Shown here in pieces: positions 1-14,331 of a DNA stretch of 64,000 bases. The DNA comes from Diphasiastrum complanatum (taxonomy: Eukaryota; Streptophyta; Lycopodiopsida; Lycopodiales; Lycopodiaceae), in assembly GCA_029204225.1 (NCBI GenBank), contig CM055106.1, positions 13,063,364-13,127,363 on the forward strand, read 5' to 3'. The notes below the pieces were generated by a model. That model was not told where the DNA came from. It worked only from the letters and a program-made list of their open reading frames with translations, and searched no databases. The translations under genes were made by a program, and so were the position numbers. Within the stretch, counting starts at the first letter, position 1. Each line of letters opens with the position of its first letter.

Positions 1-25
1 GTGTCTTTCGAATATCACTCGAGGA

Positions 26-368
26 CTCATGCGGATGTTGCTTTAAGAAGGTCTGGATTTGGTCCTCTACGTTGATGGGCCATCTAAATAGAGGTCTTGT
101 CCTTGATGAGGATGGACCCCTTGTACTGCCGGTATGGTTGGCGATTGATCTGTTATATTTGGAGCTCCCCCCTGGTCTTGCAGTTCTTTGCCCTTTATGG
201 TCTGAGTTGAAAACGATATGTGCAAGCCGCCTCTTGATGATTCGTGGAAATACTTTGATAGGAATTCGTTGATTCTCTTCTCCACTGACTTGGGCCTTCA
301 GAAGGTCTGGCTGGCAGATATCGTGCACGAACCTCTGAATGATGTGTCTTGGCTTTGGCTGGTATCGC
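26..368 (-). pseudogene. Detached fragment of gypsy 3' accessory ORF
   Basis: This stretch matches 9991-10333 almost base for base in the same orientation. There the sequence lies between the integrase and the 3' LTR of the gypsy element. On the minus strand it would read as a piece of the serine- and arginine-rich accessory ORF. The match starts abruptly at 26 and stops near 368, with no LTR, integrase or gag around it. It is therefore a broken fragment rather than part of a complete element in this window. The function of the parent ORF is unknown. Confidence 0.8.
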
Positions 369-874
369 ACATAAGCTTCTCTAGCATGTTTCTGCGTTGT
401 AATAAAGGTGCTCATTGTGTAGCTGTTGAGGAAGCCGTTCTTGTATTCGCTCGGTTCAATTCCACATGCATTCAAAAGAAACATCTGTCATGTAGAGGGA
501 TAAATATGTACCGCGTCAAGTTGCTCCGAAGCCACACGTACTAACGTTTTTGTTTCCTCTTTCAACTTGCGAAATAGCTATCAAAGAATTCGAGAACATA
601 TATATCACTACGACATAATAGAATGCAAAAAAGCTATGGATACACTTGCATTAGATGAAAGAACAAAAAGAAAATGATGTACTTCTTCTGCCTCTGTAAA
701 CTCATGTGTTGTCATGTTGATGACCTGTTTTCAAACAGAAGGAAAAACCGGCAAAAGATGTGCTTTACATATGGAACACGAAAATTAAATACTAGAAATA
801 AATTTAAAAAAATACACGCACTTGTTTTTATTCCATGAAAGGCAGGAAGGTGAAGTTGTATTGATAGAGAGAAA
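369..874. other. Intergenic stretch with nothing recognised
   Basis: AT-rich sequence without a convincing reading frame, RNA gene or repeat that I can see. It separates the gypsy fragment from the 3' end of the Helitron-like helicase. Confidence 0.5.
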
Positions 875-2431
875 TTAGATTGACAAAATGTTCTGTTCAG
901 TTACAATAGGTGATATTGGATCGAAATCGTCAGGAGTCAATTTACGTGTGATGAATATGTGTTCTCGTTTGGTAACCTGCGACAACATTACATAGGTTAG
1001 GCCTGGCAAAATGTTTTTTGAATGTCAAGAATGGCAGTGCCATGGATCGTTGTGCCTTGGGATTTATGGGCTGTGATGGCATATGCCAATGTCAGTGGGA
1101 AGGTACATTTGTAGTAGGTCTTGAATCATATCTAATTTTGCACACTGTGGATGGAGAAACTTTTATTTTTCTATTGGTTGCATCAAGTTTAATCGAAATC
1201 AAGTCTATTTCCTTGACATTTTTTGACCACACGAAGTCTTCGATTATTCCAGTTGCTCCATTCACAACTCCATTTTTGGTATTTCTAAATTTGCAAGAAT
1301 CATGACCTTTGCGGTCTTCGCAATTTCTTCCAATTGATGGAATGTACAATCTTCAAGCCATGATTTCAATTCTGTCTTGTCTGCTGCATTTGTTTTCAGG
1401 GGCACTTTTGTAATGTCATTTTCTTGAAAGATTTTTTGCAAGAGTTGGTCTTGTAGAACAATTTGTGTGGTCAACGTATTGTTGATCTCTTGCGATGTTG
1501 GTTCTCAAAATCTTATTGTGTTAAAAAATGATAGATACAAGATGTCAGATGAATGTCTAATTAAGTAACTCAAATGCATTTGAATGGCCATTTTCCAATA
1601 GGTGGATGTTGAAATGTGACATATGGAGCATAGATTTTATGCTCGATGTTTGCATATTGCTGGCAATTGTGCGTGATCACCGACTAATAATAGAATATAA
1701 TTTTTAAAAGGCGCATTGCATGCATTGGATTTTATTTGGTTTATTTGAAGCACAACAAGATGCAAGGTCTGTGCGGTCATCATGGACATCTCATCGATAA
1801 CAATAAAGTGAGTGGCAAGTATTTTTTTGAAACGTATATCAGTTGGCATTAAATTTTGTATATATAAGCCATTGACGAGGATGGAAAACATGTGCATTGT
1901 TGTTGCACGTTTGCTAAGTCTTGATGCAGTGGCACCAGTAGTAGCACAAAGCAGTACAGATCTATTCGCTTTCTCAAGCAAGTATGCTATATGTTTTATC
2001 AAATGTATTTTCCCACTACCAGGCGTACCTGAAAGCACAAAAATACCCGAAGTTTCTGATATCAAAAGTGAGTAGATATTTTCCTTCTCAATTGTCAATG
2101 ACGTGTTTCCAAAAGGTCCAAATTCGTGTAAAACACCCAATGCATCCTTGGTATCTTTCGCCAAAGGTGTCACATTGTTGTCTGCTTGTTCAGATACAAC
2201 TTGAAATAGTGGGTCATGACAAAATGATTTGCGTTGCAGTAGAATGTTCATGATCTGCTGTCGTTGCTCATCTTGAAGCATCTGTTTGTTAGTATAATCC
2301 TCAACATGGCATTCATTATCTCTTTTGTTTCGAATGATATCACGTAGTATGCATTCAGTGTAATACGAGCCATCTGTGTTGACAAAGCTCAAAGGCTCTC
2401 TTTCTTTTTGGAACTCACATCTTTCTAACAA
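875..2431 (-). pseudogene. Helitron-like PIF1-family helicase half (broken)
   Basis: Superfamily 1B (PIF1-like) helicase part of a rolling-circle transposon protein, read on the minus strand from about 2431 to a stop at 875-877. The first open piece (1637-2431, 264 codons) has a Walker A motif GTPGSGK at residues 135-141, followed by I where T or S is usual, a Walker B VIDEMSMM, and GDHAQLPAI (motif III). Further pieces lie at 1262-1474 and 1092-1349 (NGATGIIEDF). Between about 883 and 1110 the motifs AITAHKSQG and, after a frameshift, TYVMLSQVTKRE are readable. Frame changes and stops make it a pseudogene. The C-terminal motifs differ from the Helitron helicase at 31.6-33.0 kb, so this is a separate lineage. 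It follows the Rep part on the same strand. Confidence 0.85.
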
Positions 2432-2565
2432 TATGTTTTAAAAAAATCCTTCAGTTTGATATGTTGGATGATAATTTGTGAATCTGACTATTCTTTTGTT
2501 CTTGTATAGATAGTATCCTAGCTGATCAATATGTAGTTCTTTTTCAAGAGATCTTTTCATTTTAG

Positions 2566-4413
2566 TTAGAACGAATTGATGCCAATAGTTACAAAAACTA
2601 ATGGTTTTGATGACTTCTTGCCGTACATGTAGATCTCGGTTGGATGTAGTAGGATTATGTTGTTAAAACTAACAAATTTGCAACGCAATTCTGGTGGAGA
2701 GTTGTCGACGTATTGGATTGCTTCGCTTCTCTTGATGATAGGGATTTGCAAACACATGAAACTAGTTTTTGGTAATGATATTGGTTTTGTCAAAACATAA
2801 CTAGGTATGAATTTCAACACATTTTCGTCTGAATGGTTCAATCCTATTCTTTTGGCATCATCTGCATTCAGATTCAATGGTACTGTAGGTTCTGATTTCA
2901 TCGCATATTTTAAAACATAGTATGACCAACCCGTGTTTGTGATTCGTTGTAGATTCATGTGTGCTTGCCATAGTAGAAACGATGTTGGATGGTAGGGCAC
3001 CACATTCCGATCTTTAAACCTTGGTCGAAAATATTTCCATCGTTCAGTTTTTGTGTCCAGCTCAGTGCAAGATAGACATGTTTCGAATGGGAATCCATAT
3101 TTACGAATCTTTGCAGTTTTGGGGCTAGTTTTTATTGTGCATGAGGATCGACAGTGGTGTATCTGTTTTCGCACAACAAATCTCATAGAGCTGTTTTTGA
3201 GTTAGGTCCAATGAAATTTCAAAAATTTTGTTGACCGAGTCGTTATTTGGCAGAAATAAATGTGCTAATTTCATTTCCAAATCTTGTCACATCTTTTCTT
3301 TTGACCCATAACATGACATGCACATGTACAGAGCCGCGGTTTTGGAATTCATAGCATAGCATGTAATGTTTGACATGGCCTAGAATTTGTTTTTTGGAAA
3401 GAATGAACGTTTTCATGAACAAGTCCAGTTTCTTAATGAAAAGCATTGAGCATTCAATTGGGCAATTTCTCCAGTCAAAATTGTTGTTATATTTTCTCAC
3501 AAGTGCTTTTATTTTCGCAATTTCTACCCATCGCATCTTAGTAGTTTCATCGCTTGTCAATGTTAGAAAGAAATCTGGCAAACCCCAATATGTCACCATT
3601 GCTAGCAAATCTTTGAAATTCCGTCGATGCCATGATGGTGTTCCAGGGATCTCACGTGGCAAAGTGAATTTCAAAACATTTTCAAAAATTTGTTGTTCAT
3701 TTGCATGGGGATGTCTGGAGACAAAATCAAGTATGTCCTTTTGGAACACAATAGATGGACTTTTGTTGTGATCAAAATCGCTTGTCTAATTTGGAACATG
3801 ACAACCAAATATGGAGAGAATAATATAAATGGCGAGAATAGAGTGGCAACTCTCATTTTTATGTAATCTATGTAACGTATTTTGCCATCATAATATCCAT
3901 GCCCAAATGAAACAAGAATGGAAAGATTGCACTTTCTAAACTGATAAACAAATTTTCTTCAGTTATTATTGGCAAACCAGATATGTTAGTTTTGAATATT
4001 GAAGTCGCATTTCTTTCATGCGCTGAATTCCTTAATTGTAAATATGAATATGTATATATGTCATTTTTTTGAATTTCATGTGTCCTGCTACAAGGCGTTA
4101 TGTCCTTTAGCAATATGTACACTCATTCGAATGGATCATTGTGCATGTTTTGAAATCTGTCCATTTCTGTGTCTAGCATTTTTTCGACCGAGGCTAATGA
4201 TACAAATGGCAAGCTCTGAGTCTGAGAGCCATATTCATATACACTAAAATACTTTTGCAATATTGGATTATGCAAGACATTGTGTTCTAAAACATTTCGT
4301 ATCTCTTGCATGTCATGATCCTTATCGTTTCTGTTCAAATTGCAAGCGATAAGACTATCAAATAGTGGTCTCTTTTCAATGCGCCCTACCACAAACGAGT
4401 TAACACGTCGCAT
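2566..4413 (-). pseudogene. Helitron-like Rep (HUH nuclease) N-terminal half (broken)
   Basis: N-terminal and Rep portion of the same rolling-circle transposon protein. The reading pieces are 4123-4413, 3868-4122, 3671-3856, 3243-3749 and 2566-3186, in changing frames. The 3243-3749 piece (168 codons) resembles the Helitron_like_N/Rep region and contains RGSVHVHVMLWVKRK, in which HVH is the metal-binding HUH motif. The 2566-3186 piece has SYYVLKYAMKSE, matching the two-tyrosine nicking motif with its lysines. In the family the Rep domain nicks and joins one DNA strand and the helicase unwinds it. Catalytic residues survive although the frame is destroyed. I found no CTRR 3' terminus or hairpin that would fix the ends of the element. 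Confidence 0.85.
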
Positions 4414-4628
4414 GACATCTATCGAAACATCTAAGACCGAAAACTATTGTAGATTCGATACATGTATTTTCAGAATGGATTGTATATATGCAAGAGAAAA
4501 AAGACTATGTATTTTATTATATTTATCTATATACAAGTCTTTTGGCCTCTACCAAGATTATTTTTGCATTTTTCACAATGAGCTTGAGAGCTTTGCATCA
4601 TCCTAGTACCTCCAAAATTGATTCCTTA

Positions 4629-4985
4629 ACCATATTCTCACATCCATGTGAGCAATTCTACCATCAAACTTGTGAAAGACATGTGGTCTCTAAACCAAAT
4701 TGGATGGTCCATATAAGGATCTATAGTGATGACGTTTTGATTGACGTGAATTTAGCTGCTCATTGTCACTATCACTGCTATAAGCACCACCACTTGAATT
4801 ATATCATAATCATTAAAATGCTTTTTGTTATGTTCCAAACAGTCTCCTCATGACACATGTTGTCCGCATTGATTGGATTCGCCATCACAATGCTTATAAT
4901 ACTGATCTTCAAAAACATAGTTAGACTGATCCTCGTATTTAGAGTCACTGTCATCTACATACTCAAAATCAGAATCAACATCCAT
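4629..4985 (-). pseudogene. Truncated gag-like 5' fragment (copy A)
   Basis: The minus strand has an ATG at 4985 that corresponds to the ATG at 35829 in copy A', followed by an acidic stretch rich in Asp, Glu and Tyr, stop codons, and then the serine-rich start of the gag ORF that is longer in A'. The copy ends at the segment breakpoint at 4629, before the gag core, so it cannot encode a working capsid protein. The identification depends on the longer copy at 35829-36722. Confidence 0.65.
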
Positions 4986-5689
4986 CTTGAGAATTGAGGG
5001 ACCTGTAGGTTATGGGTACACTAAGTTGAAGTTTATGCGCAATGGAGTTTATGCACAATGGGAAAAAAAATTGCAAAATTCACTTTTTGCAAGGAAATAG
5101 GCTTGCAAAATGAAAAGTCTGAAGAAATATTACAACATAGAAAAAAAAAAACTTCAAAATGGAAGCTCTAAAGTGTTTCTCTCTCACTTGGAAAAAGAAC
5201 AAAGAAAATTTCCAGAATTCTGACAAATTTGACCCACCTCCACTAAATTGATCAAAACTATCTCAATATTGATCCAAATCACAAAAACCCAATACCTCTA
5301 CAAAGCCATTAGGGAAAATATGGGTTCAGAATGGGCCCTTTAAGAAATTTGACTTTAGAGAGAGGCTACGTAGAGAGAGAATGCGAACCGATAACTTTTG
5401 GTTGCCGTTTTCCAAGTTTTCGACCTTGCTCGACATTTAACTACTATGATTAACTTCAGACATTAGTTAGTTAAGCATGAGACGTAATAACTTCTTTGCA
5501 TTCTCGTTTCAATATTTGGGGCTAGAGCTTTAGAGTATCGTTGTAAATCTTGGTGTGCTCATTGCAAAAACTAAAGCGGGAGTCCAATGAGTACTTTTAA
5601 AATCTTTCTATGCTTATATGAAATATGAATTGGGACGATTTGCAGCCTGACATAGACATTACAAAAGTAAGGTACGCTAGATCTATTCA

Positions 5690-7217
5690 ATTTGAATTAT
5701 TGTAGTTTGAAGCATTTACGAATTGTAGCTTTCAACAATGGTTCTTGCATGTTGCACTTCCTATGGAATGCACTCCATTTATTAAGAAAAATTGAAAAGC
5801 TCTAGAGAATGTTGCTGCAATAGTTAGAGAATTGAGAATGAATAATCATAAGAATATAGATTTGTGGGTGGATGGATCAATCTATCCTAGAGATCCAACT
5901 ACCAATTTGTATCCAGATTCAAAGCTCGTAACTCATCTTCTCATATTTGTATGCGAGAAAATAGCGGATTACTTGGATATTGTCAAAGGTTGCGTGATAT
6001 TGAAATGCATAGCATATCTTGTCTTAATCAGCAATTACAGTTTGCTAATCAACAATTGCAACGTGCAAATCAAAATTGCTTCATTATGTGCAACACACTA
6101 GTGTTGAAAATAATGCTCTCAAGCATGTTATATCACTAGTCTTTGGGGCTCAAACCAAGATATGTTAGAATCCATGGAGAAGTTGTGATTCGACAGTTTA
6201 AAATCTGTTGTTGATATACAAGTTATCAACAAGACAATGATAAAAAGATAAAAAAAAAAGTGTACCGATGAAGAATATTGATGACATAGCGGCAATCAGA
6301 AAAAAAAAAAAAAAGATTCGAGCATTTAAGTAGGTTTTCTTATAAATTGGTTATTTGATTTGTATTTGTCTTTAAGTTTGATTTGCATTTGATAATATGC
6401 ATTATCAATTTATTAAACATAATCTGAGTTTTATGTGTTTGTTGCAGATCATGTTTGGTGGCAAAGAACTATTTAATAAATCGTTCATGCATTGGAGAAT
6501 CTTTAAGCCATGTTTTACCAACAAAGTCAACAAAGGCAATGATGAAAAATGCTTGGTCTAAAAAAATGAAAAAAGAAATTGTAGAGACTGTTTTGAATAG
6601 AGTTCAAACTTACTTGGATACAAATGTGATACAAGCTGCACGTGATGATTCTGGAATTAGCAGAAATGCTCATTCTACATCTTTTAGAATAGTTAAAGAA
6701 GCCTTTTCTCAAGTGATGGTGAAGAAAACTTATCTTCCTTGTCCATATCAGATAAGATTAACAAGAAATTATTATAATGACGGAATATTCAAAGTAGTTG
6801 GCCAACCAGTTCATATAACTGATTTATACAAATCAGAATGTGGTGAGCTCAAATACAACGATTGCAATAATATTTTTCTTGATATTGAAAATGTTCTAAA
6901 GTACATTATTTGATTCTATAAACTAGACAAACATCAAGTAAATGGAAAGATTATTATTGTCACCATTGAAAAAAGTGACACACTCTGTGAAAAAAAAAAA
7001 AAAGGAAAATGTTCCTAATAAGCCATCAATTGGAGGTGCTAAACCAAGAAGATTCTTATCCAATCACACATGCAAAGAAATTAGTGTCAGATATGGAATT
7101 TGGAAAGAAATTGTTTCAGCCACACAAGTATTGGAAGTAATCAAATGGAAAAGGCACAAGTGTGGAAGAAGGTTATTAGAAAGGAAAACCTATCATCAGA
7201 AGATATGAATACTTTAC
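5690..7217 (+). pseudogene. Uncharacterised transposase-like gene, copy A (broken)
   Basis: The longest open piece, 6455-6913, reads 152 residues and includes SQVMVKKTYLPCPYQIRL and HITDLYKSECGELKYND. Just upstream, around 6430-6452, a pyrimidine-rich run ending in TTGCAG looks like a splice acceptor. An earlier piece (about 5950-6140) has a Gln-rich, coiled-coil-like stretch, NQQLQFANQQLQRANQN. A downstream piece (6942-7217) is basic. The matching gene in A' (minus strand, 33711-35122) retains an intron and an extra exon. I do not recognise the family. The A' exon has the D-L-K and C-terminal LH patterns seen in some uncharacterised transposase-like plant proteins, which is a weak hint only. 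Copy A lacks that exon, so it cannot be intact. Confidence 0.5.
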
Positions 7218-9241
<2,024 letters not shown>

Positions 9242-9257
9242 GTATCCCCCACCAAAA
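9242..9257 (-). other. Polypurine tract of the gypsy element
   Basis: On the minus strand TTTTGGTGGGGGATAC lies directly before the TG of the 3' LTR, where the plus-strand primer of a gypsy element is expected. Confidence 0.75.
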
Positions 9258-9291
9258 CTGGTGGCGGTCCCATGACACCTGCAATATGTAG

Positions 9292-10444
9292 TTATTGGGA
9301 ACTTTTATTGGCTTCGCGCCCAATCTTAATTAAATGATACTGCACCTTCTCCATAAAGTCGAGGCATGCAGTATTGAAATCCAAATTGTGTGGCAGGAAA
9401 CAACGGTGGGCTCCGACAATCCATTTGGAAGTTGTCCATGAGGTGAAGCGGGATTCCCAAGAGCCTCCCATCATAGCCGCACGAAATTAGAGACGAGCAA
9501 TCGCAGCTGATCTTTGATTTGCTCTGAGGCCATCGGGTTATTTGGATCGAATGCCAGGGGAGGAAGGCAATCGTCCCATTTGGTTGCCACTGACGCCAAC
9601 AGAGTTAGATCTTTAGCGAACATTGCCGATTGTCGCACCGTTGGATCTGGAGAGTGGACATACTCTCTCTGATATGCTTGTAAAGCACGATGGAAGTCCA
9701 CTGAAATGGTCCAGTTGTAAGGCTGATGGATGATTGGCCAAATGGATGTATGGATGGTGATCTTGTCCATAGCCAACCCCAAATCTTTCCATTTATTTAT
9801 TTGTAGCATTGGCACGTAATACAGATCTACCCGCAACTGGCAAGGGCTGGCGACATAACTCATAATTGATTCCGGAGTTTTCTCAAAAACCGTGATTCTC
9901 CATGCTGGCTGCTATCCCAATGCAGGTATTTTGTCCAACTCTTTGTCGGGCTTGAACTCGGAGGTCTTAAATTTCAGAACCCATCCACCACTCATGCGGA
10001 TGTTGCTTTAAGAAGGTTTGGATCTGGTCCTCTACGCTAATGGGCCTTCTGAATAGATGTCTTGTCCTTGATGAGGATGGACCCTTTGTACTGTCGGTAT
10101 GGTTGGCGATTGATCTGTTATATCTGGAGCTCCCCCCTGGTCTTGCAGTTCTTTGTCCTTTATGGTTTGAGTTGAAAACGATATGTGCCAGCCGCCTCTT
10201 GATGATTCGTGGGGACACTTTGATAGGAATTCGTTGATTCTCTCCTCCACAGACTTGGGCCTTCAGAAGGTCCGACTGACAGATATCGTGCACGAACCTC
10301 TGAATGATGTGTCTTGGCTTTGGTTGGTATCTGCGCCTTGGACCTGGTCTCGCGTCTCAGCAGCCGTATCTGTTTGCCCTTGATCTTGGCCTTCAGACCC
10401 TTGATCTTGGTTAAATACTCATGATGCCTGTTGGCCCCCACCAA
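9292..10444 (-). pseudogene. Accessory ORF of gypsy element, downstream of integrase
   Basis: Minus-strand open pieces lie between the integrase and the 3' LTR: 10160-10444, 9967-10293, 9471-9863 (130 residues, starting MSYVASPCQLRVDLYYVPML) and 9292-9474. The first pieces are rich in Arg, Lys and Ser. The third is neutral, with Trp-rich segments (TISVDFHRALQAYQREY). No membrane span or envelope signature is evident. Tat- and Athila-like plant gypsy elements often carry an extra ORF here, usually of unknown function. The pieces are in different frames, so the ORF is broken. Part of it (9991-10333) is duplicated at 26-368. Confidence 0.6.
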
Positions 10445-10459
10445 TCTGGATCTATCTCA

Positions 10460-11480
10460 CTATGCTGGCCAGTACTTGTGCAACCGGCTACCATTGATGG
10501 GTGTATCGAATGGTGTCCCATCTAACTTTTCTAAATTCACGGCTACATGATCAATAATTTCCTTGATCTGATAGGGACCTTCACCTGTGAATTTTGATTT
10601 CCCTTTGATCACCTTGGTTTTATACGTCAGGACCAGATCTCCGGAACGAATATCCTTCTTTTGTAACATGCGATCATGCCATGCTTTACGTCTTTTCTTT
10701 TCAGCTGCTAGTGCATGCACAACTAGTAAGCGTGTTTCATAGAGTTTATGCAGAGCTTCCTGGCGTAGCTATAGAGATTTGGACTCACTAAGATGTTGTG
10801 TGGTGGCAATCCTTAATGAAGGAACTAAAAACTCTACTGGCATCACAGCATCCTGACCATATACCAATTGCAAGGGTGTTTGATCAGTGCTTCCTTTATA
10901 TGTTGTCCCGAATGCCCACAGTGCAACATGCAGCTTATGCTCCCAATCTGATCTAGTAGCTTCAACTATTTTCGTGAGCATGCTACATAGGATCTTATTG
11001 GATGATTATGCTTGTCCATTACCACGAGGATAATAAGGCGTATTGGTTCTGTGGATCACGAAGAATTCCTCCAATAGGAACTTGATGGTCTCATTGATGA
11101 AATGGCTTTCGCAATTGCTGACTAGCTCTACCGGGCATCCGAAGCGTACAATGATATTTTTATAAAGGAACTTGGCAGTGGTCCTAGCATCAGCTACTCC
11201 TACTGCCTTGGCTTCGATCCATTTGGTGAGGTAGTCTGTGGCTACGATTACGTATCGAGCCTGGGAACTCCTTGTCGCAGGGTGAATTGGACCGACGTAA
11301 TCCAATCCCCACTTTTCGAATGGTGCTTGGGCTAAGACCGGGTGCAGTAGGTCATAATTCAATCTCGTTGGACTTCTCGCCCTTTGGCACACATCGCACT
11401 TTTTTAAGTATTCCTCAGTATCCTAATGAATCATTGGCCACCAATATCCTGATTGCAGGATCTTTCGAACTATAATGTCG
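10460..11480 (-). pseudogene. Ty3/gypsy integrase (broken, catalytic Asp replaced)
   Basis: Integrase inserts the cDNA copy of the retrotransposon into chromosomal DNA. The core is at 11006-11392, with PFEKWGLDYVGPI (first catalytic Asp) and TNTPYYPRGNGQA at the C-terminal edge. At the second catalytic position the sequence is VSNCESHFINE, where the family normally has S-D-x-x-T/S-x-F, so the Asp is Asn. C-terminal pieces follow at 10769-10981 (LHVALWAFGTTYKGSTDQTP, PLQLVYGQDAVMP) and 10460-10720 (GDLVLTYK, GPYQIKEIID, an SH3-like tail). Separate frames and the lost Asp make it inactive. A decayed zinc-binding region probably lies just upstream. Confidence 0.88.
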
Positions 11481-11799
11481 GATGCCGAATGGCCCCCACC
11501 CATGCCTTCATGTGAAGGCGAAATGATCTAGGTAGTCTTATGAGGAAGAATACACCGCCGAAGAATTCCGTCTGGTCCTCAACTGGCTGACAATCAGCTA
11601 ATAAGGTCTAGCCTTCAAGATCAATTTCCGTTGTTCCACCTTTGGTAGTGATTTGTCTGGTTGGCCCCGCATTAGATATTCAACAATGTCGGCAGCCCAT
11701 TCTAGTACTGTGTCCACATAAAATAAGGCAGCATCTGCCAGCTCATCGTCGGGTTGGCTTGCAATCTTCTTCCCCTTGATTCATGATACATGATTTGCC

Positions 11800-13210
11800 A
11801 TGTAATGTTGTTTTCCCTTGCGAACTACTATCCGAAAATCAAATTCCAACAACAAAAGTAGCCATCTGGTGATTCTCCCGGTGTTGCAAGTTTTATAAAC
11901 GAGATAGAGCAAGCGTTGATGGTCCGTATAAAAAAGCAAAATGTGTGGCCATCAGGTAATGTCGAAATTTCTTAACCGCATAAATCATTGCCAGTGCTTC
12001 CCGCTCTGTGGTTGGATAATTCATTTCGGTATCACTGAGTTGTCGGCTTGCAAATCGGACTGGAAAATCCCTTTTTGTGTTCACCTGGCTGGGTTAAGAC
12101 TGCTCCAACTGCATACTTCGATGCGTCCGTATGCACATGAAACTCAATGGACCAATTGGGTGGGCGTGAGATTGGTGTTGAAACCAATGCATCCTTCAGC
12201 TTTTGGAAAGCCTTTAGGGCTTCCTCGTTCCAATGTGGATCCGTTGTGAGTTTGTAAATCGGTCGAGCTAACTTCGCAAAATCAAGAATGAAGATCCTAT
12301 AATAGTTAGCATGACCCATGAAGATATAGACTTCGCGGATTGTCCCCGGTGGTTGTAGATCAATAATGATCCTGATCTTTGATAGATCTGTGGAGATCCC
12401 GTGTCTTGACACTATATGGCCGAGAATCAAGCCATGTGTTACCCAAAATTGACATTTTTCTGGATTCAGGGAGATCTGGTAGTCGCCACATTTTTATTAA
12501 CACCTTCACCAAGTTGGATAAGTGTTCTAGTCAGGTCCATGCACGCATAGATCATCCAAGAAAATTTCCAGAAATTTCTGCAGATAATCTTTGAATGCCG
12601 CCTACATGACTTGTTGGAAGGTGCTTGGGGCATTACAAAGTCCGAATGGCATCACTTTATAGGCATAGATTCTCCATTTCGTGGCAAATGTTGTCTTGTG
12701 TTGGTCTTGGGGGCCGACCTTCAACTGGTTGTAGCCGTTGAAGCCATCTAGAAAGCTGTAGGCCTCGGCGCTGGCTACTCTATCGAGGACACTTTTGGTA
12801 AATGGTAAAGGAAAATGATCTTTTTTGGTGACTGCATTTAACACCTTCAGATTCACACAAATCTGCATTTTGTCGTTCTTGGGTACTATAACTATTGATG
12901 ATATGCATTCCATGTGCTCGATTTCATAGATGAAATCTGCATCCATCAGCTTCTGCAACTCCTGTTTGATCAGCTCAGTATAATTCGGGTTGAAGCAGTA
13001 GTAACGGCTTACCTTGGGGACTGCTCCGTCCACCAAGAGTATGGCGTGTTGGACTACTGTTGGTGAAATGCCCTTCAGGTCACTATAACTCCAGGCAAAA
13101 CAGTCTTTATATTCCACCAACAACGATCGTAGTCTCTTGAACTGTGTGGGTGTTAACTGCTCTCCCACATGCACTATCTTTTCTTCTTCACCTGGCTCGG
13201 CAAGATTCAT
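11800..13210 (-). pseudogene. Ty3/gypsy reverse transcriptase-RNase H (broken)
   Basis: Reverse transcriptase begins in the 202-residue piece at 12602-13210: KDCFAWSYSDLKGISPTVVQ, SSIVIVPKNDKMQICVN, SFLDGFNGYNQLKV and MPFGLCNAPSTFQQVM. A stop codon follows, after which the active-site loop EIFLDDLCVHG can be read (about 12535-12560), an F-L-D-D variant of YxDD. RNase H is in 12032-12430 and 11893-12084, with FHVHTDASKYAVGAVL and TEREALAMIYAVKKF. Its tail, RWLLLLLEFDFRIVVRKGKQ, lies near 11820-11890. Several stops and frame changes interrupt it. The domain order PR-RT-RH-INT is that of Ty3/gypsy. Confidence 0.9.
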
Positions 13211-13240
13211 TGGCTGTGTTCGCGCAGGTCCCTCAAAGAC

Positions 13241-14188
13241 TTATTCCGCTGGTGCCTGACTTTGATCAGGTTCTCTCTGGGCTTCCGACATCATGATTAC
13301 CACGTCGTCCAAGGTGTAATTCTTGAAAGTCTCAGGCATCTCATGAACTGGCGCTCGTCGAGATTCCTCTTTCAGCATATTGATCTTAGCCCGACTAGTC
13401 ATTTTTTGATTTTTTGTCACATGTGTAGAAGATGACGCTGTATCTGAGTCTATCTTGATTGACTTCAAGGAATCCAACATTTTTTTTTTATCCTTTTTTG
13501 TCATTTTGGTGCATTCATCCTTGTTGTCTTTCACCGGGACTACCGTGACATTCACCTCATGGCTGCGAATATCAACATCCATTGTAGCTATCGCCTCTTT
13601 AGCTAGATAACTCCATCGGATCACCTGGTTGTAGTGTTGCTTCAACTGATTCTTCTTATTCGCAGGTGCCTTGGGTGGATCGATCTTTGAGACTTTCGCC
13701 ATAGCAGACTTTTGTGGTGGTTGAGCTGGTACTTTCTTGGTTCCGTAACGATCTGGGTCTATGTGATGTAGGACCTGTTCATTAGTCAGTTCAATCTCCT
13801 TATTATAAGTTAGAGCATGTTGCCAAGGGACTAGATCATCGTCCACTGGGTTCTCAATAGGCTCCGTTGACAGCCATGCTATGTTTATCATATTCACCCC
13901 AAATGTGATTGGTGTGTCCATGGTGTAACATTTGGGTGAAGATGTACTAGGTTCTGGATCTGATTCATATTGACACGTCTGGCAGTCAGTAGTTGCTAAT
14001 GCATCTATCCATATCACGACATCCGTCTCTGAATCATAGTGACCTCCCTTGGCTGGCCTTGGGTGATCAATCATGTGATCTGTCGTGGATGATCCGTCAT
14101 CAGCTTTGGGTGCAATAGGTTTCACCGCCCACGTAGTTGGATCAACCTTTACAACATGTTCTCTATTCTTGAAGGTGAGTTTTCCCAT
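13241..14188 (-). pseudogene. Gypsy polyprotein linker between protease and RT
   Basis: A 315-residue open stretch between the protease and reverse-transcriptase segments, on the same strand. It is hydrophilic, with Lys- and Asp-rich runs (KMTKKDKKKMLD) and no catalytic motif. Long linkers of this sort are common in Tat-type elements. It is open throughout, although its neighbours are broken. It belongs to the polyprotein by position; no independent function can be assigned. Confidence 0.6.
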
Positions 14189-14331
14189 ACCCTAGTTGTG
14201 TACTACTTGCACAGTTCTCAACCATGGTCTTTCAAGTAAAACACGGTATGCAGATGGAGATTCAGGTATATCCATGACTACAAAAGTAATCACAAACTAC
14301 ATGCCTGCTATCTTTATAGGGATATCGGCAA

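Larger units (their letters stand above)
4629..7217. repeat. Inverted-repeat segment, copy A
   Basis: This segment matches the reverse complement of 33711-36221 (copy A'). The match breaks in the gag fragment at 4629 (36221 in A') and near 7217 (33711). Copy A holds about 800 bp (about 5745-6545) missing from A', and lacks about 700 bp present in A' (33964-34667). It contains the start of a gag-like gene on the minus strand and a transposase-like gene on the plus strand. No terminal repeats or target duplications were found, so it is described as a duplicated segment and not as a defined element. Confidence 0.85.

Noticed and set aside
9292-10444. Envelope-like gene in the gypsy element
   Set aside because: No signal peptide, membrane span or envelope motif is visible; called an accessory ORF instead.
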